A stretch of 23,090 nucleotides of DNA from positions 1-23,090 of the forward strand of contig PFCY01000077.1 of assembly GCA_002763085.1 (NCBI GenBank). The letters run 5' to 3'. Position numbers and translations under genes: made by a program. The first letter of the stretch is position 1. Every line of letters starts with the position of its first letter. Under the pieces are notes generated by a model that was given only the letters and a program-made list of their open reading frames with translations, searched no databases and was not told the origin of the DNA. Of this stretch, positions 1 to 8,850 are shown piece after piece. This DNA is from Candidatus Pacearchaeota archaeon CG10_big_fil_rev_8_21_14_0_10_32_14 (lineage in GTDB: Archaea > Nanobdellota > Nanobdellia > Pacearchaeales > GW2011-AR1).

Positions 1-83
1 GCCCGTTTTTATAATAAATCGAGAAATAAATAATTTGCGGGAAGAAACTCACCCCATCTTGAAAGATGGAGATTTCTTTTTAG
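1..83 (+). other. Hairpin plus T-rich tract; possible end of an IS200/IS605 (TnpB-type) element or a terminator
   Basis: A 6-bp perfect stem (54-59 with 64-69, TGAA loop) is followed by a T-rich stretch ending near 80. Homology to the M16 peptidase starts abruptly just after it, at about 84. Frame 2 stays open from base 2 to a TAA at 118-120 and could be the tail of an upstream protein. Ends of IS200/IS605 elements typically carry such subterminal hairpins close to the tnpB stop. A plain terminator for an upstream gene would look the same. The window edge prevents a decision. Confidence 0.3.
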
Positions 84-125
84 TTAAAAAAACCAGATCA
101 TCAGGATCTTTCTCATTTTAAAAAA

Positions 126-959
126 TTGATATTGGGGAATGATCACCCCTTTAATCTGGATGAACTTGGAAATGAGAAATCAGTAAGGGAGATCACCATC
201 GAAGATTTAAGAAAAATCCATTCATATGGATATACTGCAAAAAATATGCAATTAATTCTAGTAGGTAATCTGCCAGAGGATAGTGAAGAACTTGTGAAAA
301 GATATTTTGATGAGAGACCTTCTGGAAAAGATATTAAGTATGTTTTTCCATATAAGGATTCAATAGAAGAAAAAATTATTTTGCACACCTCCGCACCTGA
401 TCTATTAAATAAAGATAATCCCCTAGAGAGTAATTCTACAATCACCCTGTGTGTACTCGTCTCTCCTTCCGGACGAGAAGACACTTACGGAATATCAATG
501 ATATCATCAATTTTAGGAGGAGGGATGCTTTCAAAGATATATCAAGAATTGAGTCAAAAACGAGGGCTAGCATATCGTATAGGAAGTCAATATAATGGTA
601 GTAATAATCTTGGAACTCTTGAGATTAAAGGAAATGTTTTATCTCATAAACAAGATGAAGCTATCGAGATTATCTTTGAAGAATTTAGAAAATTAAAAGA
701 AAGTCCCCTCCCCGAAGAAGAATTAAGAAAATTAAAAAAGAATATGCACTATCGACTAAATAATATTTATGATACGAATTATGGTCATATACGTTTGATA
801 AGAAATAAACTTGATAATGGAATAACGCCGGAGATTATTTATAGAGAATATAATAATTTGACACCTGAAAAAATACAAGAATTAGCTCAGAAATATCTTC
901 CAAGCGATAGAACAGATGATAAATATGCATTACTTATAAGAGATCCTCTTAAAAAATAA
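126..959 (+). CDS. M16 family zinc peptidase, C-terminal part only (5'-truncated, probably a remnant)
   Basis: The 277 residues match the end of the first M16 (pitrilysin/processing peptidase) domain (DHPFNLDELG, then the LILVGNL strand at about 43-49) and the whole second domain (the SSILGGGMLSKIYQELSQKRGLAY region at about 125-150 is typical of M16). Full M16 proteins of this kind are about 400-450 aa, with the HxxEH zinc site near residue 50. That part is absent: the frame is open only back to base 84, with a TAG at 81-83 and a TGA at 60-62. The nominal start is TTG at 126, with no good ribosome binding site. On its own this piece cannot be a zinc protease. Either it is a disrupted gene or it is a non-catalytic partner half, and I favour disruption. 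Its stop lies 4 bp from the convergent presenilin-like gene. Domain identity is well supported; functional status is uncertain. Confidence 0.72.
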   Translation: MILGNDHPFNLDELGNEKSVREITIEDLRKIHSYGYTAKNMQLILVGNLPEDSEELVKRYFDERPSGKDIKYVFPYKDSIEEKIILHTSAPDLLNKDNPLESNSTITLCVLVSPSGREDTYGISMISSILGGGMLSKIYQELSQKRGLAYRIGSQYNGSNNLGTLEIKGNVLSHKQDEAIEIIFEEFRKLKESPLPEEELRKLKKNMHYRLNNIYDTNYGHIRLIRNKLDNGITPEIIYREYNNLTPEKIQELAQKYLPSDRTDDKYALLIRDPLKK

Positions 960-963
960 AGTT

Positions 964-1926
964 TTACAAAAAGAAAGACAACAGCCAAGCTAATAACATC
1001 GCAATAAATATTCCTGCGGTTATGAAAGGCATCGCCGGATAGAATTTTTTCTTTTCTGAATTTAAGAATAAATATGTCAATCCTAATGTTGCTCCAACAG
1101 TTACAAATAAAGCGCCTTCGAGTCCGAATCCTGCCGTTTTCATAACAACTCCCGAGGTGACTATAGGGAATATTACGTCTCCTCCACCGAGAATGGCTAC
1201 ATTAACTCTAAATCTTTTACTACGAAGTTCTTTTTTAGCGCTCTTGCTATTTTTTGCTTTTTGTTTCATGAGTTTAACTTTTTCCCTTACTCCTTTAGAT
1301 GCATAAGGAACAAAAAATCCAGAGAAGATATTTAATTTATTGATTTGATATTTTGCCATCTTCTGCATAAATCCAGAATGCCACACAGCCCACATGTCAT
1401 ATATTGAAATTATGATTAATAATAATATCATTGACCATAAAGTTAAAAGAGGTACAAAGACGGACGCTATTCCTGGATAGACAAGAAGTTCAGTTAAATT
1501 GTGGACATAAAGATTTTTTTGATATATCTTTACATACGAGAAAATTGCTGCTATTAAGGTTATAATAAAAATTTGATAAGGAATTCTAGGGATGAATGAA
1601 TTAAGAGAAATCCCAAGGGCAATTGAAACGACAATGAAAAACCAAAGTCTAATTACAAAATCAACATTAAATTTTGTCAGCACAAATACAAGAGCAATTG
1701 CAATAATAAATGCAATAATTATAGACATGAAAACTTGAGCGAATTCTTTGTCTTCTTTTACCTCCGGAGGTTCCATCCCATAGGGAAGAGTTCCAGATGA
1801 TTTTTCCACGACTTTTCCGTGAACAACTTGATAAGGAGAATAATAATTAACTACGTAAAGTCCAATGAACTGAGTTATGAGGAACATACCAAGAATGACT
1901 GCGGTGATTTTCAGATTGTGTTTCAT
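964..1926 (-). CDS. Presenilin-like (A22 family) intramembrane aspartyl protease
   Basis: A 320-aa polytopic membrane protein with about eight or nine hydrophobic segments. The two catalytic motifs of presenilin/signal peptide peptidase homologues are present: YD in a membrane segment (Tyr176-Asp177) and GGGD (247-250, catalytic Asp250), separated by a basic, Lys-rich cytoplasmic loop (about 211-240). The third motif, usually PAL, reads PAMP at 297-300. It should cleave transmembrane helices within the membrane; the substrate is unknown. The length suits archaeal presenilin homologues (COG3389 type). It is convergent with the M16 remnant (4-bp gap) and divergent from the Cys-rich anchored protein. 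The start is ATG at 1926-1924, with no clear ribosome binding site. The family call is strong; substrates cannot be inferred. Confidence 0.85.
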   Translation of the reverse strand: MKHNLKITAVILGMFLITQFIGLYVVNYYSPYQVVHGKVVEKSSGTLPYGMEPPEVKEDKEFAQVFMSIIIAFIIAIALVFVLTKFNVDFVIRLWFFIVVSIALGISLNSFIPRIPYQIFIITLIAAIFSYVKIYQKNLYVHNLTELLVYPGIASVFVPLLTLWSMILLLIIISIYDMWAVWHSGFMQKMAKYQINKLNIFSGFFVPYASKGVREKVKLMKQKAKNSKSAKKELRSKRFRVNVAILGGGDVIFPIVTSGVVMKTAGFGLEGALFVTVGATLGLTYLFLNSEKKKFYPAMPFITAGIFIAMLLAWLLSFFL

Positions 1927-2157
1927 CTTTTTTTATTTAACTCACTTCATTCGTGATTAATTTCTTCGAAATCCTGCTCGCATTCACGATTTGAATTAAT
2001 TATTAATTTTGCCAAATCATAAATGCTCGGCTTCACATTGGATTTCTTCGCAAAACGGAGATTAAAGCAAAACTCTATTTGAAAGATTTGTTAATCTTAA
2101 TTCTCAGTGAGCTACAATAATATTAGGGGAATTTGGTTTATAAAGTTTTAAAAAGTT
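1927..2157. promoter_or_regulatory. Divergent intergenic region with TATA box for the Cys-rich protein gene
   Basis: 231 bases with no convincing gene. A TATA-like element (TTTATAAA, 2138-2145) lies ahead of the plus-strand gene. Its expected start site (about 2167) falls after ATG 2158 but before ATG 2176, favouring the later start. The part nearest the presenilin-like gene carries two related short motifs on the minus strand: GTGAATGCGAG at 1987-1977 and a similar CGAATGAAGTGAG just downstream. I see no tRNA or strong hairpin. Confidence 0.45.
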
Positions 2158-2934
2158 ATGACTCATTTGCAAATAATGAAAAGAGGAGTGATTATTGGAC
2201 TAGTTATTTTAGGAGTATTAATTCTCGTTATTGGCGTTTTTTTTATAATAAAAAAAGATAAATCCCAATATAAATTAGAAGAAAAAAATATTATTAAAAT
2301 AGACTATTATGCTACACTAAAAAAACCACTTAATGAATATGAAGATGGAGAGGTGGTATATGCCGAGAAAGAAATTGAGGAAAATGGTTGGAAGTTAGAG
2401 TTTGGGCCAATAAAATGTGGAAGTGTGATATGCCAGGAAAAATCTTCCCTTACTGATCAACAATATCCCGTATGCCTCTGGAATGAAACTTGTGCAGAAT
2501 GTAATGGGAAGGTGGGATTTGGAAATATTACCGTCAGTGGATGCATTAAAGGATACTCTTGTCATGACTATCAGTGTGTAAAAAATGAATGTGAAGTAAA
2601 TACTGATTGTAAAGAATCGTGCCAAGGATGTAAGAATAATCAAATGATCTGTGATGAGGGAAAATGTATTGCGTGCGCTCCATTTAAGAATAATTGTGAT
2701 AGTAATTTTATTTGTGAAGATTGGGGATGTACAGATAAAAACGTTCTAAATAATTTTAATAGTTGTGGCTTTGGAGAAATCTGTGATCATTCGCAAAATG
2801 CAATGCAATCAAATATTACTTGCACAGTGAGTAGTGTTCCAGAGAAATCATATAAGTGCCTTGAATGTTATAGTGATTTATTCTGTAAAGAAGGCTTCAA
2901 ATGTTATAATTACAAATGTGTAGAAAAAATTTAA
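2158..2934 (+). CDS. Membrane-anchored, Cys-rich extracytoplasmic protein of unknown function
   Basis: 258 aa. An N-terminal transmembrane segment (about 9-30, after a short basic start) is followed by a polar linker and, from about residue 86, a cysteine-rich region with roughly thirty Cys in spacings such as CxxC, CxxxxC and CxxxxxC. Three to four loose repeats of about 30-40 residues (C-x-E-x-N-x-D-C type) can be made out. This suggests small disulphide-bonded or metal-binding modules displayed outside the cell. I do not recognise the family. Two starts are possible: ATG 2158 (MTHLQIMKRG) and ATG 2176 (MKRGVIIG). TATA spacing and the compact signal-anchor favour 2176. It is convergent with fttA (7-bp gap). 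Confidence 0.7.
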   Translation: MTHLQIMKRGVIIGLVILGVLILVIGVFFIIKKDKSQYKLEEKNIIKIDYYATLKKPLNEYEDGEVVYAEKEIEENGWKLEFGPIKCGSVICQEKSSLTDQQYPVCLWNETCAECNGKVGFGNITVSGCIKGYSCHDYQCVKNECEVNTDCKESCQGCKNNQMICDEGKCIACAPFKNNCDSNFICEDWGCTDKNVLNNFNSCGFGEICDHSQNAMQSNITCTVSSVPEKSYKCLECYSDLFCKEGFKCYNYKCVEKI

Positions 2935-2941
2935 TATGAGA

Positions 2942-4825
2942 TTATCTAAGTCTGAGGGTTTCCAAATTCCTCGGTACGTTTGTCTCAACTCTTTGGAGTT
3001 TGTATAAAGCAGAAGCGAGATCGAGAGATTTTGAAACTTCTCCGTGATTTAGAATAATTCTTTTTGGTTTTGGTTTCATGTTATTAAAAAACGAAAGTAA
3101 TTCATTTCTAGCAGAGTGTCCTGAAAATCCTTCAATAGTATTAACCTCTAAATTGAATTTAACTACTTCTTCCTTTCCTTCTGACATCATGATCGTTTCT
3201 TTTAGACCTTCTTGAATCTGTCTTCCGAGAGAGCCTACACCTTGATAACATACAAAACAGATTGCATTATTTTTATTTGAAGCAAATTCTTTTAAGTATT
3301 CTACACTCGCACCACCAACAAGCATTCCAGATGTTGCTAAAACAATACAAGGGCCGCCTTCAACAACTTTTTTTCTTTCTTGAGGCGAACCGACTCTGGA
3401 GAATATTTCAGATGTAAAAGGATTTTTGTCCTGGAAGATACTTGATCTGACTCTTGAAGATAAAAAATCAGGATAAGCAGTGTGAATAGCATTTATATCC
3501 CACATTATACCGTCGATGTAAATCGGAATTTGAGGCAACTTTCCATTTTTCATCGCGTCTTCAAGGATTAACATTGTCTCTTGAGAACGTCCAAGACCAA
3601 GTTCAGGAATAAGAACTTTACCATTTCTTTCTATAGTATTTTTTATAATTCCAATAAGTTTATCTTCTGCATCATTTCTTTGAGGAAGAATGTCGGCTTT
3701 CCCACCATATGTTGATTCAGTGATTACAGTCTCTAATCTAGGAAAGATAGTGACAGCGGGATCAAGCAATCTTGATCTACCATATTTATGATCTGCTGCA
3801 TAAAGCAGATTGTGAAGACCATTACCAATATTAAGATGGCACATCGCTGAACCTAAAGTGTGGCCTGAATTGTAAAAAGTCAAACGAATATCTGGAGTTA
3901 CATCTGTGACTTCATTGAAATTTAAACAGATAGAGTGCTTTACCATTTCTTTTATATCTGTAGAAGAAAATAAAGGTGTTGTTGCCTGTTTGTATGCCAC
4001 ACCAATAAAATCTAAGCTGACTAGGGCAGTGATATCTCTCGTCGGAGTAGTCATATAACAAGGTCCTGTATATCCCATTTTGTAAAGATATGGAACTAAC
4101 CCCATATGATCTAAATGAGCGTGACTGATTATAACTGCATCGAGTTGATTAATATCAAATTCTGGAACATCAAAATAGGGAAATTTTTCTGAACCTTGAC
4201 CCGCAACATTTATTCCACAATCGAGTAAAACTTTTGAGTTTGGGGTTTGAAGCAGCAAACAGCTTCTTCCGACTTGCCGAGCTGAACCAAGGAATGTCAG
4301 TCTTACCCACTCTTCAACCTTTTCTGGATTCCACTCTTTGTATATCTTTTCTCCAACTTGATTAAGAAATTTTCTTCTGTAATTATTATTTGCATAAAGA
4401 ACTTCTCTTATGTTTTCAGTAATCTTGCTCTTAATTGCAGGAGATCTTTGAATTTGAGGAGTGTAAAGTGTTTCTCTTTTAATCTCATCAAGAATTGAAC
4501 CTTGTTTTCCGATGACTAATCCCGGTTTTTTTGCTTCAATAACAACTATACTTCTGTGAGTATCGAAGATTATGTTAGTCAATTCGGCGTCCTCTGGAAC
4601 TAATTCTCTAATTTTCTTTTCAACTTTTTCTTGAGAAGGAAGAATTTTTTGATCGGCCCGGAGTTCAATTCTTTTTTTAATGTCGTTGACTATCTCTTTA
4701 ATTTTTGTTTCGCCTTCTTTGAAGAATTTTTCATTGTCAGTATAAACTACAATATTTGCTCCCTCAAAATTAGCTTCTTTTATTAAACCGGGTAATCGAT
4801 CGGTTATATTCTTAAGAATATCCAT
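2942..4825 (-). CDS. fttA: FttA/aCPSF1: KH-domain, metallo-beta-lactamase/beta-CASP transcription termination endonuclease
   Basis: 627 aa with the canonical archaeal layout: N-terminal KH-type domains (about 1-150; GxxG-like IGKQG at 105-109), then a metallo-beta-lactamase core with HAHLDH (235-240), GHTLGSA (321-327) and an AADHKYG segment carrying the motif-4 Asp345. A beta-CASP insertion follows, with VITESTYGG (motif A Glu370), SGHSA (motif B His570) and NHGE (motif C His594). Members cut nascent RNA at U-rich sites and drive RNA polymerase off the template, a termination factor conserved across archaea and related to eukaryotic CPSF73. All zinc and catalytic ligands appear intact. It is the last gene of the minus-strand train, 6 bp after proteasome beta. 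Adjacency of psmB and aCPSF1 also occurs in other archaea (known context). Confidence 0.95.
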   Translation of the reverse strand: MDILKNITDRLPGLIKEANFEGANIVVYTDNEKFFKEGETKIKEIVNDIKKRIELRADQKILPSQEKVEKKIRELVPEDAELTNIIFDTHRSIVVIEAKKPGLVIGKQGSILDEIKRETLYTPQIQRSPAIKSKITENIREVLYANNNYRRKFLNQVGEKIYKEWNPEKVEEWVRLTFLGSARQVGRSCLLLQTPNSKVLLDCGINVAGQGSEKFPYFDVPEFDINQLDAVIISHAHLDHMGLVPYLYKMGYTGPCYMTTPTRDITALVSLDFIGVAYKQATTPLFSSTDIKEMVKHSICLNFNEVTDVTPDIRLTFYNSGHTLGSAMCHLNIGNGLHNLLYAADHKYGRSRLLDPAVTIFPRLETVITESTYGGKADILPQRNDAEDKLIGIIKNTIERNGKVLIPELGLGRSQETMLILEDAMKNGKLPQIPIYIDGIMWDINAIHTAYPDFLSSRVRSSIFQDKNPFTSEIFSRVGSPQERKKVVEGGPCIVLATSGMLVGGASVEYLKEFASNKNNAICFVCYQGVGSLGRQIQEGLKETIMMSEGKEEVVKFNLEVNTIEGFSGHSARNELLSFFNNMKPKPKRIILNHGEVSKSLDLASALYKLQRVETNVPRNLETLRLR

Positions 4826-4831
4826 TTTTAA

Positions 4832-5512
4832 TTAGTCTTCTTTGTACAAAGATTGTACTTCCTGAGATATCACTTTTTTAATACCTTCTTTGGTGATTGT
4901 AAATACATCTACACCATATCCACTTCCAACATCTCTTTGTGAGGAAGCTTTTACTGCGTCGATAGCTAGTGCAATTCCGTCTTTAACGGATATACCTTTT
5001 TTATATTGTGATTCTAAAAGACCTAAAACGTAAGGCATTCCACTTCCAAAGTTTGCATCAAAATCTTCTACTTCAACAACGCTGCCTGCGGGTTCGATTG
5101 AAAATAACTGGCATGATCCGTCTTCATTAAAACCGCCAAGCAAAAATCCTGCCTGTTGTGGAATCATAGATGGCTGTCTTATTCCGTTGTAAGATAAATT
5201 TGATAGCAGACTCGCTGCTTGCTTCACTGTCGGTCGTGTCCGTGATTTAAGCTCTTTTAGTTTCAATTCTGCGGGTAGAAGCCTTGAAACTCTTTGAATG
5301 TCAGAAACCATTCCTGTTCCTGAAATTAAAATATAGTCATTAATCTGTTTAGTTTTTTGAGAATTTTTGTTCATGACGATCGATCCAGCTGTGGATTGTC
5401 TATCTGAAGTCATTACAACTCCGTCTTTACAGACTATTCCTAATATTGTCGTTCCCGTCTTTAAAATTGAGTTGCTTAACTCCTGATTTATTGTATCCAT
5501 CTTGCAGAACAA
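4832..5512 (-). CDS. psmB: 20S proteasome beta subunit
   Basis: 226-aa precursor of the proteolytic subunit. Autocleavage at Gly20|Thr21 (KTG|TTILGI) would expose the N-terminal threonine nucleophile. Relative to it, Asp17 (Asp37 in the precursor, in TSDRQST) and Lys33 (Lys53) are exactly placed, so the enzyme should be active. It partners with the alpha subunit encoded at 13444-14169. Two starts are possible: ATG 5512 (20-residue propeptide) or ATG 5500 (16 residues). Two TATA-like elements precede it: TTTATAAA at 5551-5558, overlapping the rad50 stop, and CTATAAAT near 5524-5531. The second sits about 26 nt before ATG 5500 and would give a leaderless mRNA. So psmB-fttA may be transcribed separately from rad50. 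Confidence 0.95.
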   Translation of the reverse strand: MFCKMDTINQELSNSILKTGTTILGIVCKDGVVMTSDRQSTAGSIVMNKNSQKTKQINDYILISGTGMVSDIQRVSRLLPAELKLKELKSRTRPTVKQAASLLSNLSYNGIRQPSMIPQQAGFLLGGFNEDGSCQLFSIEPAGSVVEVEDFDANFGSGMPYVLGLLESQYKKGISVKDGIALAIDAVKASSQRDVGSGYGVDVFTITKEGIKKVISQEVQSLYKED

Positions 5513-5551
5513 AAGTCTTTAGAATTTATAGTATAAGAGCATTTCTATATT

Positions 5552-7636
5552 TTATAAAGTTTTTGGTTTGGGAATTGCTTCAGTTAGTTTGTGTTCAAGC
5601 CTTGAAATTCCGTTCTCTTTTTTGAATCTAAGAATATTTTCAACAAATCCTTCAATTTTGTGCTCGTGACTTACAAGCAGGAGTTGTTTGACATTCAATT
5701 GCATCAAGATATCACGAATCTTGTCGAGCTGTTGATCGCTAAATCCGTCTGTTGGCTCGTCGAGAATGATTATATCTTTTGTATTAAGATCACTCATCAA
5801 AGAATTTATTACTTGATTGAGGGATAATCTATATGCGAGAGCGACGGCGGTCCTTTCTCCTCCGGATAAATAATCATAGTCAACTTCGTAATCCTGTTGT
5901 TCAATAATAGGTGTGAACTCTTCGTCAATCCTCGCAGAAAAGCCCTCTGGAACGAGCATACAGAACCACTTGTTAAACAATTCAGAAAATTGAACTTTAA
6001 TTGAAGACATAACATTTTTCTCAACATATGAAATCATTGGAATGAATTTTTCGGTGAACCAGTTTTCTAGACTCATAATATAACCAAGTTGTTTTTTAAC
6101 ATCTTCTGCTTTTTCTATCTTTATCCTAAGAATATCAATAAGTTTAACTGACATATCAATTTCTTTCCTCAACTCCGCAACTTTAATTTCAGCAGTTCGT
6201 TCTTCTTTAAACGCGTTATCAATATCTTTCTGTTTTTCTTGATGAGTCAGATCGTATCTTTTAAGATCAAATATTGACTTCTTCTGTATCTCGCTACTTT
6301 GATGAAGCATTTCAATATCCTTACTTAAAGACTTATTGACTTTTTCTATATCTTTAATCCTTTTCTTTTTCTCGTCTATGCTTTGAAGCCTGACTTTAAG
6401 AATACGAAGATCATGATATTCTTTATCTCTTTGATCCAATTGAATTTTTAGTTTTTCTACTTTTTCGCGAATCTTTAATTTTTGGGTTTGAAGTTCTTCA
6501 ATTTCCCTTTTATTAGTTGAAACATCATAATCAATTTTATTGAATACATTTGATTTATAGACGTGATCAACATCTTGAAGACATGTCGGGCATACATCAA
6601 TTTTCATTATCTTTTCTTTAATCCCTTGAGATTCTTCATTTTTATTTACGTGGGAATTGATTCCGGAGGTTAGTTTTATGACTTCTTCATTCAGAGATGT
6701 TAAATCATTTTTTATTGAGTGTATCTCTTTTTCCAGCTGAGGTAATTTTGAATCGTCAAATACATATTTGTCGTATTCCTTAATTTGATTGTTCAGATCA
6801 ATAAGAAGTCTTTTATTTTCTGAAAGACTATTATTTTTATTATTGATCATTATATTAAATTTTTCAACTTCAAGCTCTAGTTTTCTTTTTTCTTCAATTT
6901 TCTCTTGAATCTTCTTCTGTTCTTCCTGGAATTTTTTTCTTAACTCTTTTTTTAAGAAAAGCTCTCTTTCTACAGATGATAGATTATAATGCTTAGTCTC
7001 TATTTCCGTTTCTTTAATTGTAAGCTGAGATTTATCTTCTTCCAATGATACGATGATCCCTTCCTTAAGACGTCTTTCTTCTCTTAATTTGCTTAAAATA
7101 ATTGATGTATTCTCTAAAATTTTTTTATATTTATCTATACCAAATATATGCCGAATGGTATTAACTCTTGTTTGTATATCCTGAGAGATTATTTGCTTCA
7201 TTTCTTCTTGAGGAGTATAAACAGTGAATTTGTAAAGGATGTTTTGTTTTTTTGAAAATTCCTTGGGATAATTGAGCAAATCAAGGACAACGTTTTTTAG
7301 CTCGGTTACAGCTAATTCTCTTTTATTTCCGTCTATTGTAATACAACAAGAATCTTGAGTGATTGTTTTGGCTCTTTTAAGAGTCCTTTCAATTTCAATA
7401 ATTTTTCCATCAATTTCAAGTTCTAATTTTACATAACCCTCTTTTACATTATTTTTTAGAATAGAACTTCCCTTTTGTCCAGGCTGAAGTCCAAACAAAG
7501 CAAATTCTATCCCAAGCAATATCGTAGTCTTACCACTACCTATGTCGCCGGATAGAAGAGTCGAACCAATAGGAAATTCTATTTCTTCTTCGTTATAACT
7601 CCTTATATTATTTAGCTGAATTTTTCTTAATATCAT
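5552..7636 (-). CDS. rad50: DNA double-strand break repair ATPase Rad50 (short form)
   Basis: 694-aa SMC-like ATPase that works with Mre11. Visible in order: Walker A GDIGSGKT (30-37), Q-loop TPQEEM (141-146), N-terminal coiled coil (about 175-345), zinc hook CPTC (349-352), returning coiled coil (about 370-515), ABC signature LSGGERT (590-596), Walker B IIILDEPTD (622-630) and the H-loop His657. All ATPase and hook elements are intact. The coiled-coil arms are only about 150-170 residues each, so the protein is clearly shorter than the roughly 850-900 aa of well-studied archaeal Rad50s. The gene is coupled to mre11: the mre11 stop and rad50 ATG are one base apart. The start ATG is well fixed by homology (MILRKIQLNNIRSY). 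Confidence 0.95.
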   Translation of the reverse strand: MILRKIQLNNIRSYNEEEIEFPIGSTLLSGDIGSGKTTILLGIEFALFGLQPGQKGSSILKNNVKEGYVKLELEIDGKIIEIERTLKRAKTITQDSCCITIDGNKRELAVTELKNVVLDLLNYPKEFSKKQNILYKFTVYTPQEEMKQIISQDIQTRVNTIRHIFGIDKYKKILENTSIILSKLREERRLKEGIIVSLEEDKSQLTIKETEIETKHYNLSSVERELFLKKELRKKFQEEQKKIQEKIEEKRKLELEVEKFNIMINNKNNSLSENKRLLIDLNNQIKEYDKYVFDDSKLPQLEKEIHSIKNDLTSLNEEVIKLTSGINSHVNKNEESQGIKEKIMKIDVCPTCLQDVDHVYKSNVFNKIDYDVSTNKREIEELQTQKLKIREKVEKLKIQLDQRDKEYHDLRILKVRLQSIDEKKKRIKDIEKVNKSLSKDIEMLHQSSEIQKKSIFDLKRYDLTHQEKQKDIDNAFKEERTAEIKVAELRKEIDMSVKLIDILRIKIEKAEDVKKQLGYIMSLENWFTEKFIPMISYVEKNVMSSIKVQFSELFNKWFCMLVPEGFSARIDEEFTPIIEQQDYEVDYDYLSGGERTAVALAYRLSLNQVINSLMSDLNTKDIIILDEPTDGFSDQQLDKIRDILMQLNVKQLLLVSHEHKIEGFVENILRFKKENGISRLEHKLTEAIPKPKTL

Positions 7637-7637
7637 A

Positions 7638-8804
7638 TTATATACTAATTATTTTTTTTACTTCATCGAGCAATCTATTTTCATAAAAGATTGATTTTTC
7701 GTCCTCTAGTTTTTCTATCGATAGAGCGTTCATCAAATCTGGGATAAGTTTATTGAAATCAGATGGATTTTCTTGGGTATATTTCACAATAGTATCTTCT
7801 TCAAGATTTTCAGATTCGGTTGTTTTCATTTCAAATTCTATATCTTTTGTCTTGAGGTCATTTGTATTCTTAACTAAACAATACGCATTTTTTTTAATGA
7901 CATATTCTTCTATTTGAGAAAATTTAATATCGGAGTGCTTGCCCTCTTCTAAAACGCCTCTCACTCTTAATAGGACGACTTTATCTTCAATATCTCTTTT
8001 GTTCAATTCAGAAATTATTTTATCAGTTGCAGTTATCCCATTATTAACTTCTATTTCGAATGATTCCACTTTTTTTATTGGAACATCTCTTCGCTCTATT
8101 GAAAATTTTCCATCTCTGTTAGTGTTGACAATAAAAAAACCGCCGTGATGCAAATCTTCAAGTTCTTGAAAATTATTTGGATATAATGGTCCAGTATAAA
8201 CAAAGTTTTCATATTGAAAAACGACGTGAATGTGCCCAAGAGCGTAATAGTTTGCGAAAGGAAGCACATCTTCATCAATAGATTCAATCGGAAGATTTCC
8301 TTTTACTTTCGTTGTCGTTGTATGGAGCACAAATATTTTGAAAAGACCCGGCGCATCTTGAAATTTTACTCTCCGTAAATCTTGAACTTCTAAGCCAGAA
8401 CGTTTTCCGGGATAGCCATAAAATGCGATGTCCCCATAAACAGTAGGGAGTAAAATAATTTTGTCATCTCTTTCTTCAAATTTTTCAAGATTAATACAAA
8501 ATCCTGCGCGTTCCATTACATCTAAGAAAGTTTTTCCTGAAACAGAAGAATCGTGGCTTCCGGCAATGATAAAACAAGGAATTCTTGCTTCTTTCAATCT
8601 TCTGAATTCATAAAATGTTTCTTTCAAAATATCTATTGGAGGATATGCCGAGTCAAAAGTGTCTCCAGCAAAAACTATGAATTCTACTTTCTCTTTTATA
8701 CATATGTCAACTGCTTTGCGAAAAGATTGAAAATTCAAATCTTGAAGTTCTGGAATTTTCCATCCTCCAAGATGGCAGTCAGCTATATGAGCAAATCTCG
8801 CCAT
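7638..8804 (-). CDS. mre11: DNA double-strand break repair nuclease Mre11
   Basis: 388-aa calcineurin-like phosphoesterase using a dimetal centre to cut DNA ends with Rad50. Motifs, numbered from the chosen start: IADCHLGG (Asp9, His11), AGDTFD (Asp48), GSHD (82-85), His161 (VLHTTT) and GHIH (190-193). GSHD replaces the common GNHD, so Asn is Ser; the metal-binding His and Asp remain. I chose ATG 8804 rather than the in-frame ATG at 8885. It starts directly on the conserved MARFAHIADCHLGG, has AAAGGAG 7 nt upstream (8812-8818), and TATATAAAA at 8842-8850 predicts transcription from about 8820, after the longer start. The C-terminal part (about 285-388) is the less conserved Rad50-binding region. 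Confidence 0.93.
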   Translation of the reverse strand: MARFAHIADCHLGGWKIPELQDLNFQSFRKAVDICIKEKVEFIVFAGDTFDSAYPPIDILKETFYEFRRLKEARIPCFIIAGSHDSSVSGKTFLDVMERAGFCINLEKFEERDDKIILLPTVYGDIAFYGYPGKRSGLEVQDLRRVKFQDAPGLFKIFVLHTTTTKVKGNLPIESIDEDVLPFANYYALGHIHVVFQYENFVYTGPLYPNNFQELEDLHHGGFFIVNTNRDGKFSIERRDVPIKKVESFEIEVNNGITATDKIISELNKRDIEDKVVLLRVRGVLEEGKHSDIKFSQIEEYVIKKNAYCLVKNTNDLKTKDIEFEMKTTESENLEEDTIVKYTQENPSDFNKLIPDLMNALSIEKLEDEKSIFYENRLLDEVKKIISI

Positions 8805-8811
8805 TTTAATA

Positions 8812-8850
8812 CTCCTTTGATAATCCATCAAATTTTGCGCGTATATAAAA
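8812..8850 (-). promoter_or_regulatory. mre11 promoter and ribosome binding site
   Basis: Read on the minus strand, a TATA element (TTTTATATAC, 8850-8841) is followed about 26 nt on by the expected start site near 8820, then AAAGGAG (8818-8812) and, after 7 nt, the ATG at 8804. This arrangement decides the start of mre11 and implies that mre11-rad50 can be transcribed independently of the genes before them. Confidence 0.6.

Noticed and set aside
143..484. Minus-strand 113-codon open frame opposite the M16 gene
   Set aside because: Fully inside the M16 coding frame with no promoter or family features; a shadow frame, like the other opposite-strand frames over fttA, rnj, rad50, psmA, sbds, rrp4 and rrp42.
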